This document shows, one piece after another, positions 42,422 through 49,298 of a stretch of 64,000 nucleotides of DNA. The stretch comes from Chloroflexota bacterium. GTDB taxonomy: Bacteria > Chloroflexota > UBA6077 > FW602-bin22 > CADDYW01. A program made the position numbers and the translations under genes. The stretch is taken from positions 1 to 64,000 of the forward strand of contig CADDYW010000016.1 in assembly GCA_902810745.1 (NCBI GenBank), in the 5' to 3' direction. Every line of letters begins with the position of its first letter. Position 1 is the stretch's first letter. Below the pieces are notes generated by a model, which was not told the origin of the DNA, ran no database searches, and was given only the letters and a program-made list of their open reading frames with translations.

Positions 42422-43846
42422 ATGGATCTCGCCGATACGCATCCGTCGTCGCCTTCCGCTCACGGCGTTTTGCAGCTCTGGAACCTGAAGGTTCCGCGCG
42501 AGCAAGTTCCAACCGATATCCTGGCCGGCGTCACCACCTTTCTGGTCATGTCCTACATCATCTTCGTCAACCCGAGCATCCTCGGCTTCGTCGGCGTCAA
42601 GGGTCTCGAAGGCAAGGGGCTGCCGTTCGCCGCGGTGATGACCTCGACCTGTCTGGTCGCTGCCCTGATGACCATTCTGATGGGCCTTTACACGAATAAA
42701 GCGTTCGCGATCGCACCGGGGATGGGTCTGAACGCGGTGGTTGCCTACCAGCTCGTCGTGACCCTCGGACTGACCTGGCCGGCGGCGATGGGAGTGATCT
42801 TCCTCGAAGGCGCGATCATCACGCTGCTGGTGGTAACCGGGTTCCGCGAGGCCGTCTTCAACGCCGTGCCGCTCGACCTGAAGCGCGCGATCGGCATCGG
42901 CATCGGCTGGTTCATCCTGTTCATCGGGCTCTTCGAGGCCGGCTTCGTCAAGCCTGGCCCCGTCGGCGTCCCCTTGACGCTTGGTGATCTGACCGGCACG
43001 CCGGTCTTCGTTGCCGTCTTCGGCCTGGCGCTCACGACGTTTCTGTTCATTCGCGGTGTGCGAGCCGCGCTCCTGTTCGGCATCCTGATCACGACCGCGG
43101 TCGCGACGATTCTCAATTACCTCTCGGGTCACGCCGCCTTCACCACGCCCGGCGTCGCGGTGCTCCCAGCGAGCGTGATCAGCGCGCCCGATCTCTCGCT
43201 GGTCGGACAGTTCGATCCACTGGGAGTGTTCGTCAAGCTCGGGCCGATCAGCGCCGTTCTCGTGATTCTCTCGATCCTGCTGTCCGACTTCTTCGACACC
43301 GTCGGCACGTTGCTTGGTGTGGGCGAGAAGGCCGGTTACGTCAACAAGAATGGCGAGTTCCACCGCGTCGACCAGCCGCTGCTCATCGACTCCCTCGCGG
43401 CCGTCGCCGGTGGCGTCTTTAGCTCATCCTCGGCGACAACCTACATCGAGTCGGCGGCAGGCATTAGCGTCGGGGGACGGACGGGCCTGGTCAGCATCGT
43501 CGTCGGGTTACTGTTCCTGGTTGCCCTGCCCTTCAGCCCGCTCGTCGGCATCGTTCCGAAGGAGGCAACCGCGCCCGCGCTGATCATCGTCGGCTACCTC
43601 ATGATGACGACACTCGGCGAGGGCATCGACTTCACCGACGTCGAGGTCGGGCTCCCGGCGTTGCTCACGATGGCGGGGATGCCGTTGACCTACTCGATCA
43701 CGAACGGCATCGGCGCGGGGTTCGTCACCTACAGCTTTCTGCGCCTTGCACGGGGGAAGTCAGTGCATCCGCTCATGGCAGTGATGACGGTCGCGTTCGT
43801 CGTCTACTTCCTGCAAGCGTACCTGCACACCCAGTTTGGTATCTAG
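42422..43846 (+). CDS. NCS2/AzgA-type purine permease
   Basis: A 474-residue transporter with about 13 hydrophobic helices, for example FLVMSYIIFVNPSILGF near the start and VLVILSILLSDFFDTVGTLLGV near residue 280. Family motifs: AIAPGMGLNAVVAY, DFFDTVGTLLGVGEKAG and SSSATTYIESAAGISVGGRTGL, the substrate-binding segments of the AzgA-like group (adenine, guanine, hypoxanthine). GAGAGGAGA precedes the ATG. The neighbouring genes (sulfatase, SDR) do not suggest nucleobase salvage, so the association may be accidental. Confidence 0.93.
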   Translation: MDLADTHPSSPSAHGVLQLWNLKVPREQVPTDILAGVTTFLVMSYIIFVNPSILGFVGVKGLEGKGLPFAAVMTSTCLVAALMTILMGLYTNKAFAIAPGMGLNAVVAYQLVVTLGLTWPAAMGVIFLEGAIITLLVVTGFREAVFNAVPLDLKRAIGIGIGWFILFIGLFEAGFVKPGPVGVPLTLGDLTGTPVFVAVFGLALTTFLFIRGVRAALLFGILITTAVATILNYLSGHAAFTTPGVAVLPASVISAPDLSLVGQFDPLGVFVKLGPISAVLVILSILLSDFFDTVGTLLGVGEKAGYVNKNGEFHRVDQPLLIDSLAAVAGGVFSSSSATTYIESAAGISVGGRTGLVSIVVGLLFLVALPFSPLVGIVPKEATAPALIIVGYLMMTTLGEGIDFTDVEVGLPALLTMAGMPLTYSITNGIGAGFVTYSFLRLARGKSVHPLMAVMTVAFVVYFLQAYLHTQFGI

Positions 43847-44039
43847 CGCCGAAGATGAGTGTTATTCCTGCTCTCGGACCGAGAGCTTTGTCTCTTGTCG
43901 ATACGTCCCGACAAGGTCACGATCAAGCCGGGCCGCCTGGCGGGCCACACGGCGCCCGAACGGCCTGGCCGGGCGTGCCCGTCCCCCTGGACTCTCGAGT
44001 GGTACCGATTCATTTCGGCCTGATTCGGAGGAGCGCAGG

Positions 44040-44831
44040 ATGGAACGTTTAAAGAACCGAGTCGCGATCATCACCGGCGGCGCCTCGGGAATTGGCCGGG
44101 CGACGGCAGCGCTGTTCGCGCGCGAAGGGGCGCGTGTCACCATCTGCGACCTGAACGATCCGAAGGGCGCCGAGACGGTCGAGGCGATCCGCGCCGAGGG
44201 CGGAGCTGCCACCTACCTCCACGCCGACGTGACCAGCGCGGGGGATGTCGCTGCAGCGGTCGAGCAGGTCCTGAGACGCGACGATCAGATCGACGTCCTG
44301 ATCAACAACGCGGGAATCTCGCTGGGCGATAGCGTTCTCGATACCGACGAGGCAACGTGGGACCGCAACTTCGCCGTCGTGCTGAAAGGAGCCTACCTCT
44401 TTACCCGGGCAGTGCTGCCCTCGATGCTCGAACGACGGACCGGCGCGATCGTCAACGTCGCCTCGGTCAACGGACTGCTCGGCCTGGGCGAGGACGCCTA
44501 CAGCGCCGCCAAGGCCGGGCTGATCAACTTCACCCAGAACGTGGCCACGCGCTACGGCGCGCAGGGCATCCGCGCCAACGTGATCTGCCCGGGAACTGTT
44601 CGCACGCCAATCTGGCAGGAGACGCTCGCGAAGACCCCCGACATCTTCCAGCGCCTGGCCCGGTGGTATCCGCTCGGACGGGTCGGCGAACCGGAGGACG
44701 TCGCCCGCGCGGCGCTCTTCCTCGCCTCGGACGACGCGGCGTGGATCACCGGCGCGGTGCTGCCGGTCGACGGCGGCCTCACCGCTGGCCTGCGCCGCAT
44801 GGCAGTCGAGCTGCAGGGCGACGAACCTTGA
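44040..44831 (+). CDS. SDR family oxidoreductase
   Basis: A 263-residue classical short-chain dehydrogenase. NAD(P)-binding loop TGGASGIGRATA, Asp in ITICDLND favouring NAD, NNAG at VLINNAGISLG, the active-site Ser in NVASVNG, and Tyr-x-x-x-Lys in DAYSAAKAG. The C-terminal AAWITGAVLPVDGG is also standard. The ATG at 44040 follows GGAGGAG. Downstream lies the convergent hicB gene. The substrate is unknown; the general type acts on sugars, sterols or fatty-acid derivatives. Confidence 0.93.
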   Translation: MERLKNRVAIITGGASGIGRATAALFAREGARVTICDLNDPKGAETVEAIRAEGGAATYLHADVTSAGDVAAAVEQVLRRDDQIDVLINNAGISLGDSVLDTDEATWDRNFAVVLKGAYLFTRAVLPSMLERRTGAIVNVASVNGLLGLGEDAYSAAKAGLINFTQNVATRYGAQGIRANVICPGTVRTPIWQETLAKTPDIFQRLARWYPLGRVGEPEDVARAALFLASDDAAWITGAVLPVDGGLTAGLRRMAVELQGDEP

Positions 44832-44924
44832 GCCCTGCGCAAATACCCGCTGCCCTGCCCGGACATCCCTGGCTGGCGGAGTCTCTCGTCCGCTCCCTGC
44901 TCCAGATCTTCGATCGGGGAATCT

Positions 44925-45152
44925 CTACGCCGCCACGCTAGCAACCACGATCATCGGCCCCTCGGCCTCCTCTGGAACCGGCTCGCCGATCGATTGGAGC
45001 GTCGCGATGTGGCCAGTGATGGCTTCTTTTGCGTTCGCGAGAGCTTCTTCGACAGTCACCCCTTGCGACGTGCAGCCGGGAAGCGCCGGTACAGTCACGG
45101 AATAGGAGCATGCCTCGGGATCGTACTCCAATATCACTGTGTACCTTCGCAT
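44925..45152 (-). CDS. hicB: HicB-type antitoxin
   Basis: A 75-residue protein with the HicB partial RNase-H-like fold: YTVILEYDPEACSYSVTVPALPGCTSQGVTVEEAL, then ANAKEAITGHIATL. It should neutralise the HicA RNase and, in many systems, repress the operon. Here the upstream hicA gene is frameshifted, so the antitoxin may have outlived its toxin. It begins 11 bp after the hicA stop codon. The C-terminal DNA-binding domain of longer HicB proteins is absent. Confidence 0.88.
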   Translation of the reverse strand: MRRYTVILEYDPEACSYSVTVPALPGCTSQGVTVEEALANAKEAITGHIATLQSIGEPVPEEAEGPMIVVASVAA

Positions 45153-45163
45153 TTCTGGTTCTC

Positions 45164-45383
45164 CTACAGCAACTCACGCAAGTCGTCAGCACTGAGCCCG
45201 GTGCTCCGGAGAATCGCTGTCAACGTCCCGATTGGCACCTGGTGCGTGTGCAGTGCTATCGTTACGAGCGCACCCGGATGGTTGGGGGTGCGTCAGGTGG
45301 ACATGCGAGCCGGTCTGACGCAGGGGTTGCCAGCCGGCTCGGCGCAAGGCGCGGAGTAGCTGGCTGCTGGTAACCCGCGGCAC
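45164..45383 (-). pseudogene. hicA: hicA toxin gene with a +1 frameshift in a C5 run
   Basis: From the GTG at 45383 the protein reads like HicA (VTSSQLLRALRRAGWQPLRQTGSHVHLTH), with the catalytic His in GSHVHLTH. In the run of five C (G5 on the plus strand at 45284-45288) the frame is lost. After removing one C the frame continues as PNHPGALVTIALHTHQVPIG...LSADDLRELL to a TAG at 45164, which is the normal HicA C-terminus. It is either a true loss-of-function mutation, a homopolymer sequencing error or a slippery site. The unshifted frame runs on to 45186 with unrelated residues. Confidence 0.85.
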
Positions 45384-45551
45384 CTTGGGACTAACTCGAC
45401 TAACCTGATCAGCACGGTCTTGCTATTTCTCACCAGGGACAATGTAGCACACTCCAGGTGGTTTCCGACATCACCAGGTTGCCTCGAAACCGTTCGGAGT
45501 GCTACACTGCGGACACGTCAGGAGCCCGAGGTCAGGACGCGAGAGGGGTTT

Positions 45552-46541
45552 ATGAAAATCGTCATTCCCGATGATTACCCGCCGGTCTACCAGGATCATC
45601 CGGAGGTCGAGCGGCTCCGACAGCGCGGCGACGTCGCCATCTACACCACCAAGGCCGCCTCCCCGGCCGAACTGATCGATCGCCTGCGGGGCGCCGAGGT
45701 CGCGATCAACGTCCGCGCCTACTCGGTCTTCGACGAGCCGCTGCTGGCAGCGCTCCCCGAGCTACGGATCGTCTCGATCCTGGGCACCGGCACCGACAAC
45801 TTCGACCTGCCGGCCTGCTCGCGCCACGGCGTCGTCGTCACCAACTGCCCGGGTGCCTCGACCACCTCCGTTGCCGAGCTGACGCTCGCCCTCCTCCTGG
45901 CTGCCGCGCGCCACGTCGCCCTGGCCGATCGGAAGGTCCGCGAGGGCATCTGGTACCACGAGCGCGGCTTCGAGCTTCGGGGCAAGACGCTGGGCGTCGT
46001 CGGGCTGGGCCTGATCGGCCAGGAGGTCGTGCGTCTCGGCAAGGCACTCGGCATGCGGGTGATCGGCTGGAGCTTCCACGACGACGCCGCGCGCGAGGCC
46101 GCGCTTGGTATCGAAACGGTCGCCCTCGACGACCTGCTCCGCCAGGCCGACGTCGTGTCGATCCACCTGCGCAATTCGAGCGAGGCACGCGGTCTGATCG
46201 GTCGCCGCGAGATCGGCCTGATGAAACCGTCGGCATTGCTGATCAACACCGCGCGCGCCGCGATCGTCGATCAGGACGCTTTGCTCGATGCGCTCCGCGA
46301 GAAGCGTATCGCCGGAGCCGGCCTCGACGTCTTCCTGCAGGAGCCGCTGCCCGCCGACAACCCCTGGGTGAAGCTCGACAACGTCGTTCTGTCACCGCAC
46401 GTCGGCTGGGTGACCAACGAAGCCTCGGAGCGGCTCGCCCGCGCCCCGGTGGATAACGTCCTCAGCTACCTCGACGGTCATCCGACCAACGTCGTCAACC
46501 CCGCCGCGCTGGAGCATCCGAAGCAGCGACGGAGTGGGTGA
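45552..46541 (+). CDS. D-isomer-specific 2-hydroxyacid dehydrogenase
   Basis: A 329-residue NAD-dependent dehydrogenase with an intact glycine loop (LGVVGLGLIGQEV). The catalytic Arg in HLRNSSEARG or INTARA, Glu in DVFLQEPLP and His in LSPHVGW fit the family (glyoxylate/hydroxypyruvate reductase or phosphoglycerate dehydrogenase type). The C-terminal ACT domain of PGDH is lacking. The ATG at 45552 follows GAGAGGGG. The next gene is convergent, separated by a GTGATGA-type hairpin. The substrate cannot be told from sequence. Confidence 0.9.
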   Translation: MKIVIPDDYPPVYQDHPEVERLRQRGDVAIYTTKAASPAELIDRLRGAEVAINVRAYSVFDEPLLAALPELRIVSILGTGTDNFDLPACSRHGVVVTNCPGASTTSVAELTLALLLAAARHVALADRKVREGIWYHERGFELRGKTLGVVGLGLIGQEVVRLGKALGMRVIGWSFHDDAAREAALGIETVALDDLLRQADVVSIHLRNSSEARGLIGRREIGLMKPSALLINTARAAIVDQDALLDALREKRIAGAGLDVFLQEPLPADNPWVKLDNVVLSPHVGWVTNEASERLARAPVDNVLSYLDGHPTNVVNPAALEHPKQRRSG

Positions 46542-46570
46542 CGCGTGACGGATGATTAGGTGATGGGCAA

Positions 46571-46614
46571 CGCGTGATAGGTGATGGGGAGACCGCATCC
46601 CGCATCACTTATCA
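46571..46614. repeat. GTGATGA-family hairpin, likely bidirectional terminator
   Basis: GTGATAGGTGATGGG (about 46574-46588) pairs with CCCGCATCACTTATCAC (46598-46614) with a short loop. Further single words (GTGACGG, ATTAGGTGATGGG) lie just before. It fills the space between convergent genes ending at 46541 and 46615, and the right arm touches the stop codon of the oxidoreductase. Confidence 0.7.
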
Positions 46615-47718
46615 CTACATCTGCAGCCACGTGCGGAAAATGTCCTCGAAGGTGCGCACGTCGGCGAGGGCATCTTCGCCCGGCGAGCGAAAGGGAGCCC
46701 CGCTCCGCAGGCATTCGACAAAGTGGGCCGCCTCGCGCTTGTATGCCCAGCTCCAGCGGGGCTCGGGGATCGCGCGGGTGAGCGTGTGCTGGACGCCCTG
46801 GCCGCCCAGGGCACCCGGTGCGCCGGACTCGTCGCTCCGGTAGATCTCCACCTCGGCCACGGCGTTGCGGAGCAGCAACGGCGGCGCCCAGGTGTGGACC
46901 CAGCCACGCTCGAAGTAGATCTGAGTGTGCTCGTCCCAGCGGAAGTAGCGCAGACTGCCCGTTTCGAGAGTCGTGCGCACGCCGTCGACGTCCAGAATGA
47001 CTACGCCGGTGTACCCATCCGCATCCAGGTCGACGTGCTTGACCCGGATCCGCTCGCCCGCGTCGAGGATGAATCGCAACAGGTTGACGTTGTGGGTGTA
47101 CTGCTGGAGATAGCTGACGTAGGCGCGCGACCACTGCCGGGGAAGCCAGGACGGCAGGTGCTCCTCGGTTGGCGCAGCTGGCGCTGGCTCGTCGCTAGTC
47201 TCCAGCGGGGGCAGGTCGATGCCAGCGGTCCAATCGCCGCAGAAGCCGTGCGCCCGGGCATAGACGACCCGGCCCAGCTCGCCAGACGCCCGCCAGCGGG
47301 CAACGGTATCGTGGACAAGCTCGTTGCCAGCGTCGTAGCGCTTCATGTAGGCGATCATGAGCCGCGCGCCGCTCGCGCGGGAAGCGGCGAGGATCGCCTC
47401 GGCCTGAGCGACCGAGACGGCCATCGGCTTCTCCATGAACACGTGCTTGCCGGCCGCCAGACACTCGCGGGCGATCTCGCCCTGAAGGGCGAACGGCGCC
47501 GAGACGGCGATGGCATCGACCTCCGGGTCCTCGAGCAGACCGCGGTGATCGGAGTAGAGCCGGGGAATGTTGTAGCGGCGCTGGATCTTCGCCCCGAGAT
47601 CCCGACGGACCTCGGCCAGCGCGACCAGTTCACAATCCGGCAGCGACGCGAAGTTCGGGAGGTGGACGCGCTGTGCCATCATCCCGCAGCCGACGTAGCC
47701 GAGACGGATCTTCTCCAC
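46615..47718 (-). CDS. Gfo/Idh/MocA family oxidoreductase
   Basis: A 367-residue NAD(P)-dependent sugar or cyclitol oxidoreductase. The Rossmann loop is YVGCGMMAQRVHL and the conserved Lys lies in the HVFMEKPMAVS motif. The C-terminal sheet domain follows (YLQQYTHNVNLLRFIL; substrate-site His in THN). The GTG at 47718 has GGAGGAG six bases upstream; in-frame ATGs at 47739 and 47775 would extend the protein. Such enzymes act in inositol or sugar-acid metabolism, often beside sulfatases and epimerases. Confidence 0.9.
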   Translation of the reverse strand: MEKIRLGYVGCGMMAQRVHLPNFASLPDCELVALAEVRRDLGAKIQRRYNIPRLYSDHRGLLEDPEVDAIAVSAPFALQGEIARECLAAGKHVFMEKPMAVSVAQAEAILAASRASGARLMIAYMKRYDAGNELVHDTVARWRASGELGRVVYARAHGFCGDWTAGIDLPPLETSDEPAPAAPTEEHLPSWLPRQWSRAYVSYLQQYTHNVNLLRFILDAGERIRVKHVDLDADGYTGVVILDVDGVRTTLETGSLRYFRWDEHTQIYFERGWVHTWAPPLLLRNAVAEVEIYRSDESGAPGALGGQGVQHTLTRAIPEPRWSWAYKREAAHFVECLRSGAPFRSPGEDALADVRTFEDIFRTWLQM

Positions 47719-47782
47719 GAGCCGCTCCTCCTCAACCATCCTTCGATGCCGCGACCGTGGGGAGTCTACCATCAATCCGCGT

Positions 47783-47945
47783 TAGAGCGCGCGGCAGGAT
47801 TGGCCCAAGGGCTTCGCCGCTGAAGCGGCACGCGCTGTGGTCGACTATGGATTCCGAGCGTGTGGACTCGCAAAAGTGTACGCGCGAGCCAATCTGCGCA
47901 ACGTGGGATCGGTGCGAGTGATGGAGAAGATCGGCCTGGGGACCG
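47783..47945 (+). pseudogene. GNAT acetyltransferase remnant
   Basis: A plus-strand frame encodes DWPKGFAAEAARAVVDYGF, then CGLAKVYARANLRNVGSVRVMEKIGL, which is the motif A/B core (acetyl-CoA loop and following strand and helix) of RimJ/RimL-type acetyltransferases. A TAG just upstream and unrelated sequence after the core show that both ends of the gene are missing. It lies in the 340-bp space between the oxidoreductase and the TetR gene. Confidence 0.75.
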
Positions 47946-47981
47946 GGCTTCCTCGGCCGCTAATGCCACCCCATCATTCTC

Positions 47982-48038
47982 TCAATCAATTGATTGACAT
48001 GCGTCGATCCGCCTGCTAGACTTCAATCAAGTGATTGA
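47982..48038 (+). promoter_or_regulatory. TetR operator pair flanking a consensus-like promoter
   Basis: A 16-bp perfect palindrome TCAATCAATTGATTGA (47982-47997) and a near-copy TCAATCAAGTGATTGA (48023-48038) are 41 bp apart centre to centre. They bracket and overlap TTGACA (47994-47999), a 17-bp spacer and TAGACT (48017-48022). The arrangement is that of an autorepressed tetR promoter. Confidence 0.85.
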
Positions 48039-48055
48039 TTGAAAATGAGGCGGCG

Positions 48056-48661
48056 ATGGGGAACGATCGGCCTGAAAACGTGGCAGGAACAGATCGACGA
48101 CAGGCGTTGGTGCTCGCAGCCTTTCGCCGCATTGCCGCGGTCGGGTTCGAGGGCCTGCGGACGCGAGACGTTGCCTCCGACGTGGGCGTCAACGTCGCCA
48201 CGCTGCACTACTACTTTCCGACAAAAGAGGCGCTGATTCGCAGCGTGGTCGCCCAGGCAATGCTCCGCTTTGGCGCCACGCTTCCCCACGGTGGGTCGGC
48301 GGGCGAGCAGCTCCGGGGCCATCTCGAGGCGCTCCGACAGCTCCTTCACCACGATCTGGAGCTATTCGCCGTGCTCGGAGAGTTGACACTACGGGCTCCT
48401 CGAGACACCGCCATCGCCGCGATCTTTCGGGACATCGACGAGCCCTGGTACCGCCAGGTCCGCGAGCTGATCCAACGGGGCGTCGCGGAGGGCTCCCTCA
48501 GCCCCGGTCTGGTTGCGGACGACATGGCGGCGCTGGTGATCTCCGCGATCAAGGGGGTGAGCCTGCCAACCGTGGTATCGAACCGCTCCCAGCGGATCGA
48601 TCAGACCTTCAAGCAGTTGAAGCGATCGCTCGGCTTGGCAATCGACGAGGAGACGGAGTGA
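48056..48661 (+). CDS. TetR family transcriptional regulator
   Basis: A 201-residue regulator. The HTH region is RRIAAVGFEGLRTRDVASDVGVNVATLHYYFPTKEALI, a textbook TetR DNA-binding domain, followed by a helical ligand-binding domain of ~140 residues. The ATG at 48056 has GAGGCGG just upstream; a TTG at 48035 is in frame but lies inside the downstream operator. It probably represses itself and perhaps the following F420-type reductase, which lies about 100 bp downstream on the same strand. The ligand is unknown. Confidence 0.92.
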   Translation: MGNDRPENVAGTDRRQALVLAAFRRIAAVGFEGLRTRDVASDVGVNVATLHYYFPTKEALIRSVVAQAMLRFGATLPHGGSAGEQLRGHLEALRQLLHHDLELFAVLGELTLRAPRDTAIAAIFRDIDEPWYRQVRELIQRGVAEGSLSPGLVADDMAALVISAIKGVSLPTVVSNRSQRIDQTFKQLKRSLGLAIDEETE

Positions 48662-48763
48662 CACACAGACCATCGCAACCCAGATCCGGCTGCTGGTGCG
48701 CCTCGAGGGGCTGACTCTGACTGCATTGGGCATCCTGTCGAGAATTAATCAGGAGGGTTTCGC

Positions 48764-49213
48764 ATGGCACAGGGCTACCGGGCCACCCTTGGCAATCGTC
48801 TCGGCAACAAGATTGTCTCCATCTTGCTACGCCTGGGAGTGACTCCTGGGCGAATGGCCCTACTGACGGTACCGGGCCGCAAGACCGGCCTACCGCGGTC
48901 GACTCCGGTGGCGGTGGGCGAGCGGGATGGTCGTCGCTGGCTGATCGCCGCCTTTGGAGAAGTCAATTGGGTGCGCAACCTGCGGGCCGCTGGCGCCGGA
49001 ACGATCCGTCGCGGTCGCCGAACCGAGGCTATCACGGTGGTCGAGCTACCCCCGAAAGAAGCTGCACCCATCCTGAAGGAAGCCCTCACGAGTGGTCCTT
49101 CCTTCATCCGCCCGTATTTTGACGCGACGCCAGAGTCCCCGCTCTCGGACTTCGAGCGCGAGGCAGCACGCCACCCGGTGTTCCTGATTCAGGCCGCCAG
49201 TACGCAAATCTGA
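48764..49213 (+). CDS. Deazaflavin (F420)-dependent nitroreductase family protein
   Basis: A 149-residue split-beta-barrel protein of the DDN/nitroreductase-quinone reductase family: LLTVPGRKTGLPRSTPVAVGE, RRWLIAAFGEVNWVRNLRAAGAGTIRRGRR and the C-terminal HPVFLIQA. In actinobacteria and Chloroflexota such proteins use coenzyme F420 to reduce quinones or nitro compounds. If so, the organism makes or imports F420 (inference; no F420 biosynthesis genes are in view). A GGAGGG site precedes the ATG. It is probably controlled by the TetR gene in front. Confidence 0.88.
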   Translation: MAQGYRATLGNRLGNKIVSILLRLGVTPGRMALLTVPGRKTGLPRSTPVAVGERDGRRWLIAAFGEVNWVRNLRAAGAGTIRRGRRTEAITVVELPPKEAAPILKEALTSGPSFIRPYFDATPESPLSDFEREAARHPVFLIQAASTQI

Positions 49214-49298
49214 CCGGGAACCGGGAGAGATCGAGCAGATCCCGAACAGCCTGCATCCACTCACACGTGATTCGGCTCGCGCCCGGGCGAGACTTCTT

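Noticed and set aside
41759-43363. Long open frame (534 codons) on the minus strand opposite the sulfatase and NCS2 genes
   Set aside because: Composition is Arg/Asp/Glu/His-rich as in antisense frames of GC-rich genes, and well-supported genes occupy the other strand.
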